33,994 nucleotides of DNA from contig JAFRQP010000032.1 of assembly GCA_017428565.1 (NCBI GenBank), forward strand, positions 1-33,994, given 5' to 3'. This document shows positions 32,001-33,994 of this stretch, one piece after another. The stretch comes from Oscillospiraceae bacterium (GTDB lineage Bacteria > Bacillota > Clostridia > Oscillospirales > Oscillospiraceae). The translations under genes were made by a program, and so were the position numbers. Within the stretch, counting starts at the first letter, position 1; each line of letters opens with the position of its first letter. Under the pieces are notes generated by a model, which saw only the letters and a list, made by a program, of their open reading frames with translations, was not told the origin of the DNA and did not search any database.

Positions 32001-33994
32001 TATATGAAGAGGCTCTACTGCCAGCACAACAGCCTGACCAGTCTGGATGTCATGGATTGTCCCTATCTGCTGGATCTGGTGCAGACCACGGAGCCCATCG
32101 GCTATGAGGACTATGTGTACTATCTCAAGGACGACTGCGAATTCGATCTGGATCCCGATGTGACGCTGATCCAGGACCACGAGGGTATCCCCATCGACGC
32201 CGAGCACTTCCCGGATCCGGCCTTCCGCGCCTACGTGGCCGCCGAGCTGGATCTGAGCCACAACGGCTGGCTGACCGAGGACGAGATCGCGGAGGCGACG
32301 GATATCGTCTGCGACGGGCTGGGTATCGTCTCCCTGCAGGGCATCCACTACTTCACCGCCCTCAGCTATCTGGACTGCTCGAACAACCAGATCGCAGCGA
32401 TGGATCTGAGCCAGAACCCGGCGCTGAGCTATCTGGACTGTAGCGGGAACCCGCTGACCGCCCTGAACGTGAGCGGCAACGCCGCGCTGAGCTATCTTAC
32501 CTGCAGCAGCTGCGCCCTGACCAGCCTGGATCTCAGCCAGAACTGGGCGCTGACCTCGGTGTTCTGCGATTACAACGCGGAGCTGACGGAGCTGCTCCTG
32601 CCCCCCGTGGAAACGCTGAGCTGGCTGTACTGCAACAACTGCGCCCTGACGAGTCTGGACCTCTCCCGCTGCACCGGTCTCACCACCGTGCACTGCGACA
32701 ACAACGCCCTGACCGAGCTGATCCTGGGCGAGCAGCTGCTGCTCAATCATCTGTACTGCCAGCATAACAGCCTGGCCCGCCTGGACATCTTCAACTGCCC
32801 GCTGCTGATGGAGCTGGCGACCAACGGCACCGTCAGCACGGCCGACGGGGTGACCACCTACACCGGCAACGTGGTGCTCTGCGTGGACGAGATCACCGTG
32901 CTTGTCGAGGACCACGACGGCATCCCCGTGGACGAGGAGCACTTCCCCGACCCGGCCTTCCGGGCCTATGTGGCCGATCATTGCGACACCAGCGGCAACG
33001 GCTGGCTCAACGAGGCGGAGATCAACGCGGTGAGTTCTATCAACGTGAGCAACAAGGGCGTCGAGACCCTGCAGGGCATCCAGTACTTCACCTTGCTGGA
33101 AGAGCTGGTCTGCTACAACAACAGTCTCACGGAGCTGGATCTGGAGGGGCTGAACCTGCTGCATTATCTGGACGCCAGCCGCAACCCCTTCACGACCCTG
33201 GATCTCAGCGCCTACGGCTCGCTGGGCATGGTGGAGCTGCAGGGCACGCCCAGCCTGACCAGCCTCAACGTCTCCGGTCTGAGCCAGCTTGGCTACCTGG
33301 ACGTGAGCGCCTGCGGTCTAACCGCGCTGGACGTGAGCAGCTGCCGTAGCCTGTACTTCCTGGACTGCTGCAGCTGTCCGGCGCTGGACAGCTTGACTCT
33401 GGGCTGGAACGAGGAGCTGAACTGCTTCTACGCCTACAACACCGAGAATCTGAGCGAGCTGGACTTCACCGGCTGCCCGGCCCTGGCCGCCGCCTGGCTG
33501 GACGGCCCGGACAAGGTGGAAAACGGCGTCGCATGGTACTACGGCACTCAGGAGCTGCCCTGCGAGATGGCCCTTGACCCGGACCAGGCGGTGCTTGCGA
33601 CGAAGACGATCACCGTCACCGTCCGCTCCGCGGCGGAGTCCCCGGACGGCGAGAGCGTGGTGGAGATCCCCGGCAGCGGCCAGTACCAGAGCGGCCAGAC
33701 GCTCACGCTGAGCGCCCCCGCTGTGGCGGGCTACAGCTTCCAGGGCTGGTACTGCGGCGGCGAGCTCTATTCCCAGGCGGAGGAGATCAGCTACGCCGTC
33801 ACCCTGTACAGCCCCGATGAGGTGGAGCTGGTGGCCCTCTACGCCAGCAATCCCTACATCCCCGGCGACATCAACGGGGACTGCAATGTGGACGGCACGG
33901 ACGTGGTGCTGCTGGCCACCTATGTGAAGGCCAGCGGCAGCGGCGTGACCATCGTGCCCGGCTCCGGCGATGTGAACGGCGACGGCAGGGTGGA
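26055..33994 (+). CDS. Giant secreted Ig-like / BspA-LRR / EF-hand-LRR protein with dockerin (cut by the window end)
   Basis: At least 2646 codons, open in one frame to the window end. Seen in order: signal peptide (1-27, ALA cleavage); a divergent Ig-like unit (about 32-140); an acidic linker with an in-frame palindromic insertion (162-183); another divergent unit (about 213-305); four close Ig-like repeats of about 101-103 residues (about 308-714); BspA-type LRRs (about 716-1476; IGDYAFAGL, IGTYAFSNC type); four modules (from about 1479, 1756, 2046, 2289), each opening with HFPDPAFRAYV plus an EF-hand-like loop (canonical in the first, DRDGSGYLDDYE) and followed by LRRs of LDLSxNxxLxxLDC type; an InlB-B-like domain (about 2514-2596); and the start of a type I dockerin (GDINGDCNVDGTD, then GDVNGDGRV at the edge). 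Probable surface adhesin or binding protein. Start: ATG 26055 with AGGAGG 8 bp upstream. Confidence 0.9.
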   Translation, partial: MKSTKRIFSLLLALLMMVSLLPTPALAEAAPAFTLQPESGSHAPGERYLLTWELNRTPDRLELTREENPRVAEGVDPYEEDEAILVPLQELDPAADELELSAPAEETVFRLRAWYGEEALVSEGFTVSIDPAGADALGGQPADGEEGLSRTPAPAEEPEEPVILSEAKDPDGDSSSAEPPQNDAAELDVPDGAGDEPAAEPRPDEPQDAYAFVTQPQSGSFDPDTQNYMVSWRTSFTPVQVLVQLQASSDHWQTYSTLTMGLQQSLSTTISNAGWSQARVFRILAYYGSGEEEYVPSVEFTVSPANAYRFTTQPQDGTVAPGGSLTFTWETNFNPVKVEIVRDDLTTYFGGESHDYIVLASLAGSKTSHTLSYDELSILGSEDTILVRAYYGSGEQDYAESRAVKVTVVARAFTVQPTGGTVAPRGSLTFTWATNFNPVKVEIVRDDVTHYFGGVDHEYTVLATLAGSKTSHTMSYDELSILGSEDTILVRAYYDSDSFVRSDPADITLVSRAFIVQPIGGHVEPGGTLTFTWETNFDRVKVEIVRDDVTHYLGGVDHEYIVLATLAGSKTSHTMSYDELYALDSEDMILVRAYYDSDSFVRSSQIDVTLTSRAFTLQPTGGEVPVGASLTTTWATNFAPAKVEIVRESVWFDLVNEYHDYTVLATVDGAETSYPLPFVLLDSLGPLESIHVRAYYGTAENRYIKSDPISFTLGAENVSGYCGYTHPEDASWVFADGVLTISGEGYMADYNSDAEVPWRYLSENIHTVVVEEGILGVGDYAFSNCSALATVYLPSTLIVIEDYAFDGCPALADANINMSQQEFSTNVTWDKTKNTGLRDAEKHFTFIAEGQAGPNLTWKLTNDGILSFSGSGAMFNWTSSEPAPWYPYRSSVTQVRLAKVTTVGDYAFRGCTKLSSASFPSDLTYLGVRAFAGCSSLAAVYWAAPSYTNLTEIPAACFSGCTALQSFTVPKKCTVIGQGAFSGCDALTTVSFPEGSALTTVGKRAFYSCDNLKNISLPEGVTSLGDEAFYNCKSLTSFPLPSTLTSLGEYCFSGCSAVTGVVTIPAGVAEIPNRCFLGCSGFYELALSPGTNQIGPYAFYGCSKLTQVDYDGFRVQWEQETTLDSSGNAALINAHFSWLFRTGTLSGDGVHWSLYGGPGKLEIWGSGATPNWPGTPEAAPWYAYRDYIQIIDVHAGVTKIGTYAFSNCASLTTVYLPDSLTLVGGAAFLNDLELADVWYSGSLVERQAKLSIDTPNYPLESAQWHYTEIGGSVYGDDGGTDLSWLLDEDGTLRIYWDEDSMDQGEMAIPDYNDYRDTPWYQYGTGNGLIFPMITSIQVDELVTGIGDYAFAGLDELTDVQIASSVTSIGEGAFMGCGSLVSVTIPDTVETLGDNIFWGCGNLETATLPAGITEIPSGTFYGCEELTTVYLPGTLESIGTNAFSGCTSLTDIYFNGTSAQWAAIELNPGNDPVNSATIHFMPPEIAVDAVNFPDPAFRAYVAQYIDRDGSGYLDDYELQEANVIYASNLGIQSLQGIAFFYNLTHLDVSGNPLGGSLDLTTNPLLQNVNVSNCELNGLELTGLTHLNTLLLSDNDTGMSAPDLSTNLALEILDCHNCDGMEGLDLSANVNLTDLDCSWNQLESLDLSANTELQQLNCSHNSLTTLDLSANTELRQVFCNNNVLTDLELGQRHYSFITLSCYGNDLSFLDLTGCPRLRDAVLEGTVSVTDQYVEHRIGADYVQSDPDTVLKAASEGIPVDAEHFPDPAFRAYVANELDPNGDLWLTPQELAAVEDIDCSDRGIEDLTGVAWFSRLQTLDCSANNLTALSFSGTPLLKELDCSLNEELSALDPSSLSRLEVLNCYGCPQLTQLNVSANMSLHELDCRECALTGLTLGLQEDLWYLDCSDNALTVLDLSGCSAALQNLMCNGNALTALDLSACPGLRTLDCWDNELTGLDLSQNQFLIMADCHDNALTVLFLGHQPYMKRLYCQHNSLTSLDVMDCPYLLDLVQTTEPIGYEDYVYYLKDDCEFDLDPDVTLIQDHEGIPIDAEHFPDPAFRAYVAAELDLSHNGWLTEDEIAEATDIVCDGLGIVSLQGIHYFTALSYLDCSNNQIAAMDLSQNPALSYLDCSGNPLTALNVSGNAALSYLTCSSCALTSLDLSQNWALTSVFCDYNAELTELLLPPVETLSWLYCNNCALTSLDLSRCTGLTTVHCDNNALTELILGEQLLLNHLYCQHNSLARLDIFNCPLLMELATNGTVSTADGVTTYTGNVVLCVDEITVLVEDHDGIPVDEEHFPDPAFRAYVADHCDTSGNGWLNEAEINAVSSINVSNKGVETLQGIQYFTLLEELVCYNNSLTELDLEGLNLLHYLDASRNPFTTLDLSAYGSLGMVELQGTPSLTSLNVSGLSQLGYLDVSACGLTALDVSSCRSLYFLDCCSCPALDSLTLGWNEELNCFYAYNTENLSELDFTGCPALAAAWLDGPDKVENGVAWYYGTQELPCEMALDPDQAVLATKTITVTVRSAAESPDGESVVEIPGSGQYQSGQTLTLSAPAVAGYSFQGWYCGGELYSQAEEISYAVTLYSPDEVELVALYASNPYIPGDINGDCNVDGTDVVLLATYVKASGSGVTIVPGSGDVNGDGRV
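26538..26603. repeat. Palindromic repeat element inserted in frame in the giant gene
   Basis: The ends are GTCATCCTGAG and its near-inverse CTCAGAATGAC. The inner parts CGAAGGATC and GATTCTTCG are also inverse. The pattern GTCATYCTGAGCGAAGCGAAGRATC is a familiar genome-wide interspersed palindrome in many bacteria (reverse translation ILRFAQDD). Here it is 66 bp, a multiple of three, and adds about 22 residues (VILSEAKDPDGD...) to the acidic linker without breaking the frame. Confidence 0.75.
26976..28196 (+). repeat. Four tandem ~303-309-bp repeats encoding Ig-like units
   Basis: Marker segments for TNFNPVKVEIVRDD-type sequence begin near 27051, 27360, 27663 and 27966 (periods 309, 303, 303). 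Units 1-3 share long identical DNA stretches (for example around 27126-27225, 27435-27530 and 27737-27790), while unit 4 is clearly more diverged. This indicates recent intragenic duplication or conversion among the first three. Confidence 0.85.

Noticed and set aside
28104-33164. A 1686-codon open frame on the minus strand, opposite the giant LRR gene
   Set aside because: It is a by-product of the high-GC, repetitive LRR codons on the other strand. It has no ribosome site or domain, and the plus-strand frame has a signal peptide and recognisable domains throughout.

Overview
The window looks like a high-GC, low-phylum Gram-positive (Clostridia, most likely an Oscillospiraceae-type gut anaerobe). 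The reasons are the Firmicutes-type replication pair DnaD/DnaI, the maf-mreC-mreD-mrdA wall-elongation cluster, strong AGGAGG-type ribosome binding sites, and very large dockerin-bearing surface proteins with BspA/internalin-like leucine-rich repeats. No rRNA, tRNA, CRISPR array, phage or transposase gene is visible. The species assignment is an inference.

Layout. Positions 61-7020 are all on the minus strand: a U32-family peptidase/RlhA-like gene, maf, mreC (TTG start overlapping the maf stop), mreD and the PBP2 gene mrdA form one probable transcription unit. A methylglyoxal-synthase-like gene with its own promoter follows. A divergent promoter region (7021-7388) separates this from dnaD-dnaI (7389-9327, plus), followed by an E2/CAT-fold protein with its own promoter (9404-10285). 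A repeat-rich, gene-free stretch (10286-10699) leads to a visibly more AT-rich minus-strand group of three unknown genes (10700-12898). Two of these encode membrane-anchored proteins with copper-amine-oxidase-N-like domains. Then come an XRE regulator with a histone-H1-like lysine/alanine tail (13129-13665, minus) and a cytoplasmic GH2 glycosidase (14057-15733, plus).

The right half is dominated by secreted or surface proteins. These are a 2272-aa subtilisin-like protease ending in a dockerin (15933-22751, minus), a translationally coupled MoaE-like/metallo-hydrolase pair (23091-24319, plus), a small lipoprotein (24384-24818, plus), a membrane-anchored discoidin/NADase-type glycan-binding protein (24909-25754, minus), and a gene of more than 2646 codons (26055 to the window end, plus). 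That last gene encodes a secreted mosaic of Ig-like repeats, BspA-type LRRs, four EF-hand-plus-LRR modules and a dockerin cut by the window edge.

How they fit together. The left block serves cell elongation and replication initiation. The right block suggests a cell-surface protein complex: the protease and the giant LRR protein carry near-identical dockerins, so both could dock on the same cohesin scaffold encoded elsewhere. Intergenic DNA carries several repeat families: 7-bp-period tandem arrays, a GC-rich palindromic family, and a palindromic element inserted in frame in the giant gene. Recognisable promoters share TTG-type -35 boxes at 17-18 bp from TATAAT-like -10 boxes.
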